From positions 183,682,716 through 183,746,715 of the forward strand of contig CP136066.1 of NCBI GenBank assembly GCA_032622095.1: 64,000 bases of DNA, written 5' to 3'. The stretch is from Siphonodentalium dalli (lineage: Eukaryota; Mollusca; Scaphopoda; Gadilida; Siphonodentaliidae). The position numbers and the translations under genes are program-made. This document shows, one piece after another, positions 11,701 to 26,700 of the stretch; the stretch's first letter is position 1, and the number at the start of each line of letters is the position of its first letter. The notes beneath the pieces were generated by a model. That model had not been told where the DNA came from and ran no database searches. It saw only the letters and a program-made list of their open reading frames with translations.

Positions 11701-14700
11701 CTCCGTTAATTTGGTGTCCGGAATGATTTTATCACTGCTGAGTTGTAGCTGAGTACGTTATTTATAGGAAACAGGCGACATATGCCTCGTGTTTTGTGCT
11801 TTTATTTGAGATATGTTTGTCCAGCCATTTGGTAAAGCTTTCATAACTTTTGTTCTTTACATTAGGATAGCCTACCGATTTATAAATTCGATTAAAACCT
11901 TATTTTTGGGACTTTATGTCCAGTAACTGAAAATAGTCATAAGAAATTTTGAAAACCTAAATCTGAAATATTGACATAAGTACTGATAATAGAAATGGAG
12001 TGTCGGATACGGTGTCATGTGAGATTAATATTAATCTCGGTGAGCCTCGCATACTTGAACAGAAAGAGTCAGGCACTATGAAGCGGGTGCCTGGTTCTAA
12101 GAGCTCTTTCCATCAATGTATCACATTATTATAATCAATAAATTTGAAAAATGATCAAGGAAATACCAAAATCGGACTTGGCACTGAAAGGGTTAATTAA
12201 TAATTTATATCATCGGTATTCTATTTTGCAGGTATAGATTTCAAGATACGAACAATAGAACTCGATGGAAAGAAAATCAAACTACAAATATGGTAATTAA
12301 TCTCATGAGAATTATTTTACTTTATTAAGTTTATTAACCCTTCCATGACTGGAGCTTCCTGAAATTTTTCAAAAAACCCTGTGCCAATTTATTCTCTTAT
12401 ATATGCGAGTCTCCCATATGGAACCTCATATATATAATAGAATACATACACTCCCTATGGGAGACTCGCATATATAAGAGAATGCACTGGCACAGGATCT
12501 TTAATACTGTACCAGCACAGCTCCCGTCATGGAAGGGTTAAGGAGAATGGTGATTTTAAGCCTTGTGATAGTTTTAGACCATACTGTGCGATGATTTTAT
12601 TTTAATCTTGGAATGCGGACTTAAGAAGAAAAATATATACTTTATTAAAATTGAGTTTTGTTGGCTCATTATTTCATAAAGTTTCTAGGAAGTACATGTA
12701 GTACAAGAGGCATTGGAGGTTTACATGGTTCCAGTATAAAGTCAAATTGTAATGAAATTGAAATATATTAATTGATATATGTATGTGTATCAAGTACGGT
12801 ATGTTAATGTGTTTGTCGATATGTCACTTGTGCCATCACGGAAGGATAAAACTTGAGGCACGCTGTCACTCGTGCTATAGACAAGCCCATTAACACACTC
12901 TTGTCATTCTGTGTACTCTGAGGTGCCTAATATTAGTGGCAACACTATATTAATTTTGGAGAAAATATCCAACGATCAATATTATTGGGCATTGAGACAT
13001 TTTATGAAATTGCCATCACAGCATCACTATTATTAATTCAGCCTATATCCCCACCCGTCACTATTATTAGGCCATCAAGATTATTAGGCACCTGAGAGGA
13101 TGTATATATGAGGTAAATTTATGGTATAAACAATTATTTAGCCTAAACAAATTCCTGCTAAAGGGGCTAAAAATTGCACTTTAAATACTTCATTTACATG
13201 TCATTGTATATTTTCAGGGATACTGCTGGGCAGGAGAGATTCAGGACAATTACAACAGCTTATTACAGGGGAGCTATGGTGAGTCATGATAATATTAGTG
13301 TTCCACAAAAAATAAAATAAACTCATTATACCTATATGCTTTGACAGCGTATTACAGGGGATCTATAGTGAGTCATTGCTGATGTTTTGATATCTGGAAT
13401 GCCCCGAAAAATTCTGTTAATGCACTAGAGTGATAGTAAGGCCACACCAATATTTTTATAGCTGGGTTTATGAACATTTGGGTAAGGAAAAAAGTAGATG
13501 CAGGAGGGGAATAAAATAATAAAAAAAATATTTATCACCACCCCGACAACCAACCAAAAATCTGAAAAACTGTGAAATTCCAATTTATTTTTTTAAATGA
13601 TGGTTTTATTAAAATTATAAAACTGAGTTATTGTTTCCCCATAATAATGAATCATTTAAAGATGCACAATCTGATTTGATTGTCCCTGTATCATTAGATT
13701 ACAACAATAACATTTCTTCAAAAGCCGTGATAATTATCGGAATCGATTAATTATTAACCCTTTACCCAACAGAAGGGCCCTGTGCCAATGCATTCTCTTA
13801 TATATGCGAGTCGACCATAGGTCGCCTCGCATATATAAGAGAATGCATTGGCTTAACACATTAAAAATTATAAAATTGTTAAAGAATGTAAGAAAAAATG
13901 GTCAAAAAAGATTTTTTTTAGGTCGACTCGCATATATAAGAGAATGCATTGACACAGGGCATAACTGTAACTATCACAATGTGGTCAAGGAGCCGGTTCC
14001 AATGATATCCATATTTGTATGGTTCTATTGAGACAGACCGAAGACATTTTAGGCTGTTGAAGCTTTATTTGGCCGGTTTGTTGGGTAAAGGGTTAAGGAA
14101 TGATGCAAACCACCACCAACTAAAGTATAAAATTGGCCAAAATCTGTCTTATCAGGTATACATGTATCAATAATTTTTTCTATTTATTGTTCGCTATCGA
14201 GAGTATTTCGGTCGGCATTTATGACAAATTCCGAAAACCCAACTATTTAAATTGCTCTTGCCTAATAAACTATTAATGTAAGCAGATTGACACACTTCTA
14301 CTGTTGATAAACATCAGCTTGCACTCTCAACTTACATCAAAGTCCAATCTGGTGTGCTTACTGAATAGTTGGGAGTGCTGTATGTAAATGCAGTCATATT
14401 ATGTCTTATTTTATAAACCTTTGCATATACAAATATGGTCAGCTGGTAATGCTAAGTTATGAAATGTTGGTACAATGATGGTTGGTCCTTTTTATCTGTT
14501 ATTTTTGTACATTTAGAACAAACTGATGCTCTCATTAAAAAGTGCTGTTGTAGTTTTTATTTTGCCCTTTTTGCAGTCTGATAATTCCTTGTGATTCAAG
14601 CCAATGTCATTATCTGTATGCAGCCAGTCTTTCTTATTATATAAATAGTGTATCTCTTCCATGCCGCAATTACAGCAACAACATATTTTTTATAAAACCT

Positions 14701-17700
14701 GATTTCAAGACTGCAACTTGCTTTTTGTGTGAATAAAATAGAGATATATAAACTGAAGATTGTTTATATTATTTTCTTAATATATAAATGCGAATGTATA
14801 TCCCTCTCTCTATGTATGTTCCTTATACATGTATGCATCCACATTTCCTACACCAATTGCAATGAAATTTGCCATGTGTATGTTTTTCGTCTCTCCAGGT
14901 AACATGGGCTGGGTCCAGGCTCTACCCGACATCACCTTTTGACGTTATGACATCATATCCACATTACTAAACAGAAACGACAAAAACACTCTTTTTCTTT
15001 CACCTTATCGGGACAAAGAACGACTCGAACGCTCTTTATCTTTTAACTTATCATGACAGCAAATGTGTGTATGTGTGTCTCTCTATGTATGTTCCTTATA
15101 GGCGTCCACATTTCTGCACCGATTACGATCAAATTTGGCATGGGTATGTATTTTGGGTCTCAGGTTAACATGGGTTGGATCCTGACTGCCCATCATCGCC
15201 TTTTAAAATTCACACAATAGTCATATTACCGAACAGAAACGACGAGCATAATTTATTGTGACTGTTTCACTTTTAATGTTGCCACACTTTAACTGTGCAA
15301 CGCCTGGTACATCCACTAGTTTTTCTGTAAAAGGCATATTAATGTGGTTTATTTCTGACACAGCTGAGTGCAATACTAAGTGAAATCTTCTAGTTGTAAT
15401 GAAATTTTCGTAGATTAACCTCTTCTGCTAAATGACGTTATAACGTCATGTGCTGGGCTGTTGACATTATTGCCATTTTACATTGGGAAAATTAATACGG
15501 GAATATCACAAGAACCATAAAACTGACTCAGTTGAAAGGCTATTATCATTCACAATCGTGGAACATCATACACTGTTAAAAACTTTGAGATACAGTTATT
15601 CCGACACACCAATCTCTGAGTTCCAGATATGTATAATGGCCTACTGCTAGTGTGCTGCAGTAGGTCAGTAGCACACGGCATGCACTTTTACGTCCATAAT
15701 AGTTACGGACATCATAGCAGCAAACAAGTTAAGGATCCATACCCCTAAAACTGAAACGAGAATGTGATGAGAAATTCTAAATTTAATTAATTGATAGTTT
15801 TTCTGGGCAGGTGTCCTTGGACCTTGATTCATCCTGATTCGTCTGTTATTTTATACCCCAGAATCTGTTGGAAGGGATGCTTCTGGACAAGGACAAAGGC
15901 CTAATTTGGGCCCAATTCCAAATGGGAAGTGACCAGTTTACTCCCAATTGTTTACCCTAAATTCCCATTTCACAGAAACTCTCTTGATTTATGAACAAAT
16001 GAGAGGACTTCCTCTTGTTGTTGTGAAACCTGCAACCTGTGTCTGTCATTAGCAGAATGAGGTCCCCAGAGGGTGAATTTAGTGACGCTATCCCACAGCG
16101 GGTTAGCTTCACCAAATTCACCCTCTGGGATCTCATTCTGCTCAGGCCTCAACTGCTATTGGAGACCTAGGATCAGATTGAAGTTCCACAGTTGAAGTTG
16201 GTGATGTTCACACACATTAGTCATGATTATGCATTTTATCTTCTACAAATTAGGGGATATAGAAGCTGAACAGATGGGAAAAAGTAATTAAAAACAATGT
16301 TAATTTGAGACTATAGATACTTCCCAGAAGATGAGGCCTAAGCAGAGTGAGGTCCCCAGAGGGTGAATTTGGTGATGCTAGCCCACTGTATGGGGTAGCA
16401 TCACTAAATTCACCCTCTGGGGACCTCATTCTGCACATGTCAGACACGCTATATCCAGGCTTGCCGATATGCAATAATACACACAAGATCATACTTTCGT
16501 TTTGTCTGCAATTTTAAAATATGCGATGACTTACGCACAATCGAATACAGTTTTGTAATCACTGATGAATTTGCAACATTAAAGTCATTAGCTTCACTCC
16601 CGGTGGGTATATATTTCATGTCAGACAGAACTGTATCCGATATACCATAAGAAAGGTCATAAAAAACTAGAAATAAAACCCCAAGGTTGCATATTATTGA
16701 TGCGGTATTCGCCCCGTATTAAATTGTTGAAAACTGCGGTCAGAGTAAGAAATCTTCTCAGATACAACCACATTTTCGGCGCGAATCATCGCGTGGAGGT
16801 CATGGAATTATATTCGGAAGAAATCGGAACCGCCCGAAAAACGACGATCGGCTGGCACGCACGGTTAAGAGAACAGCCAAAACAATAGCCGACATGTCGA
16901 TAACCGAAAGTAGATTCAACAAAACACAAACTAGATAATGTGATTATGTCTTGATTTTTGCATCGATATCTCATGTTTTCTAATTGAAATGTCGAGAATT
17001 AATTGGCAACTAACAAAGTGTACACACTGTGTATATGTTATATATGGATTGTTTGCAAATTTAGGCGTGAATGGGTATTCGTGCACAGCATGCAAAATAC
17101 GATTGGCACACCTCCGAACCGATCAGCTGATCCAGGTCGTCATGCTTCTCATCGATTGAAAATAAACAAATCGGGGAATTCCTGCCCTTCTTATCAAACG
17201 TCAACACATTTGGTCGAATTTAAGATGAAGTTATCTGCAATGGCATTATTGACTTATGTAAATGGAAATTATTAGCAATATTTCAAACGCAGAGAGTGCA
17301 TGAACCACCGATCGATCTATAAATTATAATAGCCCAATCGGGCTGAACTAGATCGATTGGTCTTCCTGGCATAGTGGTTGCTGCTGTAAGAGAGGGAACT
17401 CTAAATTTCTTAAATATTAAAATTTTGTTTGTTTTCAGATTTGTACAAGTTTATAATGAATATTACTAGTAAAAAAATATACCATTGTCTTTCATTAGTT
17501 TCAAAATAAATGAGAATTTTTTTTAATTGGTAGAAACAGCTGGTCGAAAGAACAATTTAGAGTACTCCCCTTATCCCAGATTCACTTTATAGTAGCTAAT
17601 TACACTTAAGCATAAATTATTTATGCTTAAGCATAATTAACTTACGATCAGCGTAATACATTTGAATTACGCTTGAGTGTAATTGGGTTCATCAGCTATC

Positions 17701-20700
17701 TCACCTCTATGGGAGGAAGCCAAATTAACATTTAATAAATAATTGAGCTAAAGCCCCCCCCCCCCCCCCCAATCAAGGAATCTCTAATTACACTTAAGTG
17801 CAATAAGAATATTTCTTATCGCGCTTAAGTGCAATAAGAAGATTCCTTATTGCGCTTAGAGATTCCTTATTGCGCTTAAGTGCAATACGATATTCCTTTT
17901 TGTGCTTAAGTGCAATAAGATATTCCTTATTGTGCTAAGCGCAATTAGATATTTCCTTATTGAACTCAAGCGCAAAAAATATGTATCTAATAATATATTT
18001 GCGCTTTAGCATAAAATTGCCATAAATGTGATCTATTATATGGGAGGCCCTTTTCACATTTATTATTTATTTACGCTTAAGCGCAAATAACCTCTATCAT
18101 TTGCAATTAAGCAAATAGATCATATTTGCACTTAAGCGCAAATCATTTGCACTTAAGCGCAAATAAAAATCAATATGCAATGATCCCCCCTGAATTAATT
18201 TTACATGGCACAGGCCTAAACACATCACTAAAGTTGATATAGCCCCACCATATGAGGGAAACAATCCCCCAGAAACCCCAATATCTGTTTTATGACCATG
18301 GAAATGATATAGATCTGTGTAGGATATGTCTCTTTTATAAAATATACTATATCTCTGGGATGGCGACACAAATTCTTGGGGACAGGGATGCTGATATTAT
18401 GAAAATAGGGGTTTTTCCCCCAACTTCAAGTCAATGAGTACACCATATGAGGGAAGCAAACCCCAGTAACCCCTAATTCCCTATTTATGGCCATGGAAAT
18501 GGTATATATCTGTGCAGGAGATAATAAAATATACATGAGCTCTGGGAGTGAGGCACCAAATCTTGGGACACCAGGGACAGAGATGCTGATATGCATATGG
18601 AAATATGTTTTTTCTTCAACTTCGAGTCTGTATGGGGCTATTACTATGGGCCCATGCTAATATAATATGAGATGGACTCAATCATTCACATCAGAGGGAT
18701 GTAATGGAGTGTTAGGTATTTGCGCTTAAGCGCAAATAAATTGATAGACACATATTTGTGCTTAAGCGCAAATGATTTACGCTTAAGCACAAATATTTGC
18801 GCTTAATGATTTATGCTTAGGCACAAATATTTGCGCTTAAGCGCAAATAAATAATAAATGTGAAAAGGGCCTCCCATACTATTTCCGCTAAAGCGCATAT
18901 GATTTGTATTTAAGTATAAATGATTTGCTCTTAAGTGCAAATGATTTACACTTAAGCGTAAATGATTTGCGATTAAGCAGAATCAGAATAAATGTGAAAA
19001 CGGCTTCTCGTATAATTGCTTAAGCATAATTCATTTATGATTAAGTGTAATTAATCTATCAATGAAAATAAATGACCAGTGAGCTTAAGCGTAAATCAAT
19101 CACGCTTAAGCACACTTTAATCAATTACGCTTAAGCACATTAGTCATAATTCTATTACTCATAGGAGTAATGCTTTATCTACATCATACGGTTAAGCGTA
19201 AGTGAAGTACGCTTTATATGTGTGCATTACACCTGAGTGTAATACATTACGCTTAATTGTAATTCACTTACGCTAATGTGCAATTAGCTAATACATGTGA
19301 AAAAGGCTTTCCATTATAGTTATCATCCATCAGAATGAATAGTGCTTACTAAAGCTTGACAACAGAATTTGCCATTAAAAACATTTCATGGCCATGCAAT
19401 GAGCTAACAAATGTTCTGTACTGGCATATTGAATACCAATTATCTGTACTATTGTACAGGTATAATGTAATTAAACAGTTTTGAGTTACAAAAGTAAGAC
19501 AACTCTTTCTGCACGGTACTGTGCTTGCGGCCAGATTGATGTAAAAATTCGGTCAATGCGCTTACAATTTTCTATAAATAGTAACATTTTGGAATTATTA
19601 CCTCTCGATCACTGTTCGATTATAATCTTTGCCACTAACTCGGCCAATGTTCTTCCGTTTGTGATTTCACGCAACAATTCCCTTTCTATTCCTTCCCTGT
19701 CGAATTGACTACCGATTGCGATGTCAATTTGTTTTTCGCTTTAATATTCTGATGTGCATGACGCTATTCCAGCGAACGCTCATCCTCCCTAGAAGCCATT
19801 TCTGAGAACGAAACCCGATTCAATCCCAATCGAGTCGGAAGTGCTCGGGCATTTCCGTGACTGCACAAGACAACGCATCGGTTTGTATTTTCGTATTATT
19901 ATGGTGAGATTAATCGGGACGATTGATGAATATAAATAGTTAGCCGAATGGCCGTATAATGTGTACAAACTGACTTCAGGATGGGGGATTTCGTGTATCT
20001 GAGTTATTTTATTCACTCTTCCCACAGAATGACGCAGGGAACTCAATTGTGAGGTTCAATTTACGTTTCACATCACTTTAATGCACAAATCAAATTTTCA
20101 GTACATTATGATTTGGCAACAAAAATGTTGTATGAAAGTAGGCAATTTAACACTGACAGTATGTGCGGATATAAAAGTTAGGATGAACTAAGAATTCTTA
20201 TGGGAGCAAGTGTGATCAGATTAAATTCAGGCTTGTTTTCAAGCCCTCATGCTCCGTTCACAAAAAATAGGAAGCAATGATCTATGAAATATATTGTGCG
20301 GTTTGATTACGGTAATGTTCAGAATGACAATTCTTGTTCCTATATTGTTCATAACTAATAGGAATTTCCGATTGTATGCTTCTTTTTCATAATGGAATAG
20401 GCCCCGGACTTTTCTATATAAGTATAGAGTATAAAACAATTCCTGGGAGATGTGTGAAAACACCTTTTCACATTAACATGGCATGTGTTTCAAATATTAT
20501 TCTATTAATTTCAGGGTATCATGTTGGTCTACGACATAACAAATGAAAAGTCATTTGAAAACATCAGGAATTGGATCCGGAATATTGAAGAGGTAACTAT
20601 TCTTTGCAGCCAGAACCTATTATGCCCCCGAAACAAAATTATCTGGGTGTATATAGGAATCAGTTTGTCGGGGCGTCTGTCCGTCCATCTGTGGACGCAA

Positions 20701-23700
20701 CTTTGTCCAAGCTTGTATTCCTACAGTTTTCAGTCAATTCGGTCAGACTATGAGGTCCGTCAGATTTTTAGTGGAGTTATCTCCCTTTTGCGACTTAGAA
20801 ATGTTTCCCTTCATGCAGATGCAACATGCATAATTTTGTCTGAGAATTGTATCCCTACATTTTCCAGTCAATTCTTTAAAGTGATGTGAAACACTCCGGT
20901 ATGGTGATCAAATAGAAATAAAGAAATAAAGCAGTTATTTTTACAAATACATGTATCATATCCAAATTGACAACGCACTACGTCATTGTTATATATTAAT
21001 TAAATGCAGGGACTACCGTTTTGTCTCTTCATTTCTAATACTGAACACAGCCACTTAAAGTGATGTGAAACACTCAGGTAGGGTTATCAAATAAAATGTA
21101 GCATAATCTTGCTCAAAGTAGTTATTTTTACGAATATAAATCCAAATTTATAACACACACCGTCATTCTTATATATCAATTCAATGACTCGGTGGCGAAA
21201 TCATTTGCGTTCGTTTATCGCTGTTTGTTGCGTCCTGAATCGAGATGTATAAATATTTACAATTGCACGTTGTTCAGGCGATGTTTTCTATGGAGTGCTG
21301 TGGTCGATTTCGTTGAGATTTTCGGCGATGTTAGTAGAATTTTATATCCCCCCAGTTGGCACAGCACTTGAATATTATCTTAACAGTTTTAATGCACCTG
21401 AACAAGTCCATAACATGTCTTTAATATTTTAAGTTTTTAACCCTTCCAAGGCTGTAACTTCCTTTGCGAAACCCTGTGCCAATGCATTCTCTTATATATC
21501 CGAGTCTCCCATAGGGAGCCTCGCATATATAAGAGAACACATTGGCCTAACAGTATTTACCTTGACCTTGTAAACCAGGGCATTCTATTATATATGTGAG
21601 GCTTCCTATGGGAGATTCGCATATATAAGAGAATACACTGGCACAGGATCTTTAAAGCTGTCATGACAGGATTAAATAATACAGGAATTTAGGATAAGGC
21701 AACAAGCCATTGACTGTGTTATTTAGCACCTACAGTAATGCCATAAATAATCGACTCCTTAACCACAGCAGAATTATGGGTAACTTTTCTGGATTTAGTC
21801 GGATATATGGCTTGTTGCCATTCATCGGAATGAGAGCTTTCCGATGAATGGCAACAAGCCATATTTCCGACTAAATCCTGAAAAATTACCCATAATTCTG
21901 CTGTGGTTAAGGAGTCGATTGTTTAGGGCATTACTGTACAGTTATTTTGTTGGCTACAAGAGTTTCACAAGTTAGCTTGAGATTGGAGGAGCTGATATGA
22001 GGTTATAGATATTTTAACTCTTCCATGACTGGAGCTTTCCGAAATTTTGCAAAAATCCATAGGGAGGCTGGCATATATAAGAGAATACATTGGCCTAACA
22101 ATATTTACCTTGACCTTGTAAGCCAGACATTCTCTAATATATGTGAGACTCGCATATTTATATAAGAGAATGCACTGGCACATTTTTAATGCTGCACCAG
22201 CTCAGCTCCTGTTAATGTTGATATGTAACTTGTCAGATAATATGTTTACGAAGTGACTCTATCTAAAGAGCCATTATTGTTGCCACAGATATTGAAACTT
22301 ATCCCATGACTTCACTGCACATAGTTCTTAACGTTTTTAGTTTTGATTTTGTTTCTTTGGCGGGAGCGCTTAATATGATTAAGATGGATGCATTTATTAA
22401 TTTGCTTATATTCTTACAGCATGCTTCCAAAGATGTCGAGAGGATGATTCTCGGAAACAAATGTGATATGAATGACCGGCGGCAGGTCATGAAGGAGAGG
22501 GGAGAGCAGGTAAGTCATTCTGCATGAAAAGCCCAAGAGAAAAATGTAAATGTTGCTTCCCAACTGACCTCATTTTCAGGGCAATGTCTCTTTGGGACCT
22601 AGTTAATTAGTATTACGTTTAGCATCAATCGCCAATCAACTCAGTTGACCTCGCGAACTGTGTTCGGCATTTTCCGTTGAAAATATTCCGTAGATTTTGA
22701 ACTAACAACGCAAATTACGATGAATTCTCCATTGTAATCGTAATTATGTGTGTCAATAAATAAAAAATAAATAGATTAATTAAACATTGGAGATATTAAT
22801 GTAATACATTAAATAAATTACGGGAATTACAACCCTCTCAAAGTTTAAAACAGTGTAAACACAACAAGCATTAGAATAAATAATATGCCTTATATGGTGC
22901 CACATTTGGTGGACTTCCGCGAAATTAAGATATATACTAAGCGAACAGGGCAATATACTGCTCTTGTTAAGCACACAAAAAATCAAACAAAATTTGTATA
23001 AATTTTGAACCTTAAGTTTGAAAAGTCCCACTAAAACGGAAGAACTATATTTTGAAACTGTGTGATTCGGTTCTCCGATTATTTTATTAACACAAAAGTC
23101 AAAATGCACATCACACGCATGGCAAGTCAGACATAAGAGTTCTAATTTGCTCCAATTTTGACAAGTTGCTTGCGAAAATTGTCAACAAAACTACCGTTCT
23201 GATCCTCCATTATGTCATTAAGTTTTTAGTGCGGGAATTGTTCTCAAAGCACATAGGAAACTGGACTTTGGGGCGATCGGTTTTCGCCATTTTGTTCGGA
23301 AAACCCCGTGCTATATATAGAAACGGAAACTAGAATACCCAGCAGATTATGCCGAAGTTATTCGGACCACTTCGGCTTTCAGTTAAAACGTAAACAAACA
23401 GAGAAACAAAGCGATGTTTGTGGCAATCAACCGGAATATTCTATGTGTAATTTAACATTAAAGTTAGATTATTATACACCATTATGACCATAAGATGTCA
23501 CCCTTTCCAATGTATATAGCATCATGTATTGATTTGCTAGGTTAATCGAGTAAAATACACCACAAATTCCCGCCACAGTTCCTGGGCGTAAGTCGTGTTA
23601 TAAGAAGCCTATGCAGGCGGGCTTGGACTAAATCCAGCATCTCGCCATACCAATATCTTAGCTGGTTTAGTACGAGAAGACTTGGACTAGCACAATCAGT

Positions 23701-26700
23701 GCACAATGCACAATTTCCATCGTCCCAAAGAGTGTCCCCTGTGAAGATTAAAATAGATACATTTACTCTTAGTCTGTAAACACATGCTTCATTTGTATAA
23801 AATGAATGTAAACAAGATTTGTGGTAATATGTATGTTATTATAAATACATTGTACTATATAAGTAACTTTAGAAACCTATTGAGAATAATCAATAATGAA
23901 CAATCATTTAATTCTCAGAATCGAGGATGATGCTAAACATAAACTTAATTAACCCTTTCATGACTAGAGCTTCCTGAAATGCATTCTCTTATATATGCGA
24001 GTCGCCCATAGGGCGCCTAGCATATATAAGAGAATGCATTGTCCCAACAATTTTTATATTATTTATTAGTGTTGAAATGATCAGCGATTTTAAGGAATCG
24101 ACTAGTCGCCAGTCGGACCCCTTCCAAGAGTTCCCGTTTCTATGCCCATATGACGTCTAAAATGGGCCATGTGGCATCGCAGTTTTGAGTATCCAACTCT
24201 TCGTTTCAGAACGTTCAAACGGAAAGCTCGTGAACTATATAATCTCCCGTTTTGCCCGTGAGTCTCCCAATTTGATGTCTAACAAAGGCTCTCCTGCAAC
24301 CTCCATATAATCTCATGGTTTGGGGAATGCAGGTAATACAAAACATTTTATTTAAACAAAATTGTCGCCGGTAACCAGGAAATAAATAGGCAAGTCCCGT
24401 TCGTAAGTCTCGCTAACGAGATGTCGGTGTGTTCTATTGTCTCTCTGAAAAGGCAGTATTAGAATCTATACAAATTATGTTTCATATATCATTGAAGCCA
24501 TTTTGTTACATCATTACTCTAGTATTACACGTGCCACAGTGAGAAGTTATCACTGGTCAATTGCGTCACATCGAACTAGACAGTGTTCAGTCGGCAGCGA
24601 CACTTCATGTCTTTAATGATCAACATAAAAGAAACCACGCCTACACGTGCATACATTGGGTTCAGTTCATGGAGTTCACCGCCCGTGCATGACTGATGGC
24701 AGTGGCATCGTTAAAAGGAACAATGCAATAAGGCTTTTAGAAGTTAATATGTGTTAACTGTTACAGATTACGTGATAATATGGCCGTGCAATGGCACTGC
24801 TGCCATGATAGCACATAGGTAGTGCTTTTTCCCGACTAATCGACTAGCAGGTTTCGGGATCGACTAATTTAATAATCGCGTCGACTAATCGATTAATCGT
24901 TTCAACACTATTATTTATATTAATTGTTAAAAAATGTAATAAAAAATTGTTAAAGATTGTAAGAAATAATGATAAAAATTTGGGCGCCCGTAAGGCTGTG
25001 TACATGTGTATTAATATCATTAGTTATAAATGAATTTTATTTTCCAGCTTGCAATAGAACATGGTATTAAATTTATGGAGACGAGTGCTAAATCGAGTAT
25101 AAATGTTGAAGAAGCTTTCTTCACGTTAGCCAGGGATATAAAGGGCAAGATGGACAGGAAGATGGTAAGAAATTATCTTATTTGATCTGGTTCAAACGTC
25201 AAGAATGAGATGACTGAAGATGGTGTATCTCTTCCCTGATCTTTCTATAGTGACTGCAGGGTTCCCGCGGGTACTTGAATATACTTGAACGTGCTTGAAT
25301 TTGACAATTATTTTTCCAGAGCTTTGAATACCCTTGAATTCCATGCCACCCACCAGCATGTACTTGAATAGCGCCCCTGCCTCTAAATCTATACTTGAAT
25401 TTCCCTGCCCCTGCCCCGGAGAAGTAACTATATTTGGTGATTATCGGATTCCGGGAAATTAAATTTTTTCTGTCAGGGAATCCCCTACTGCATGGAAAAT
25501 CCGTAATTATAAATAGCAACCGGAATTGCTGTTCGACCTAATGCGATTCGTAACGGCGCATGTGATTGATGGAGAGTCCGGCGGCCTGTTTCACGCTCGA
25601 TACTGATGATTTTGATTGGCCGACTGCATCGTCTGTTCAGAATGTAAAAAAAACAACAAATAGGCGATAAATTAAATTAAATAAAATGTCAAAACACGGA
25701 CAATGTAGGTTCCAATCTCGATGGAAAACACAAGCAGATTATAGTGCATGGTTACAGGAGATTCCCTCAAATGTTCATGCCGCGAGATGCAAGATATGCA
25801 TGAGGGAAATCAACGTTGGAAACATGGGTGAGCATGCATTACGATCGCACATTAATAGCAGCAAGAAGCTGGAGGAAACTCTTAGAAATGAAGATGAAGC
25901 CTGATTGACATTGTGAAGATTGTTACATTATTTTTCATAAAACTAATGTCCTTAGAAATGGTCTTCTCTGCCTCAGTCATTCCAAAATTAGTGAGCCAGG
26001 GAATATATGTTGAGCATATCACTAGTTTAGACCCTATGAAAACATTCAATCAAGTAACTTACTGAACAAACATAGTAAGTTATGGTGTAGCCAGATGGAG
26101 TTCCACAGTTGAAGTGCAACTCTATCTGGCTACACCATAACTACCGGTATGTTTGTTCACTAAAGGGGGGGGGGGTATCAGTAGTTCATAACTGGTATGT
26201 AGTCAGAAATATATGGGTAGAGAAAAGCCCAGCAATCTATTATCCAATCATCTTCATATTATGGGGCACCCTGACTGGAAACTTTGCCTCTACTCTACTT
26301 ACTTTTACTAAAGTGAGCATATTTGATAATATTGTTGTAATAAATAAATTGAAAGAGATAGTTACATATTCCTAACCCTAGAGAAACAAACAAAATATTG
26401 TTTTAATGCTGCTAATATAGTACAGTATGTAGTATTGCTGTTTTTCTCTACTCATAAAATTCTGACTACAGTTACATATATACTAAGTACTATACTGTTT
26501 AGGTAATATGATTAATGGTAACCCAGTGTTCTTGAAAACCCTTGATTTTCGTGTATATACATCCTTGAAAACCCTTGAATTTCGACCCCTACACTACTTG
26601 AAAACCCTTGAATTTGATATTAAAGTAGGTGCAAGAACCATGGACTGGCAGGTATAAACAGGTATAAACAAGTACAGTAATTCCCTAAATAATCAACTCC

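Noticed and set aside
13349-13375. Duplicate of Rab8 exon 3
   Set aside because: Only a short degenerate stretch resembles the exon end and it does not carry the frame; too weak to call an alternative exon.
20521-20889. 122-codon frame extending Rab8 exon 4
   Set aside because: Beyond 20592 it reads into the intron and a TCCGTCC repeat; the GTAACT donor and exon 5 phase are clear.
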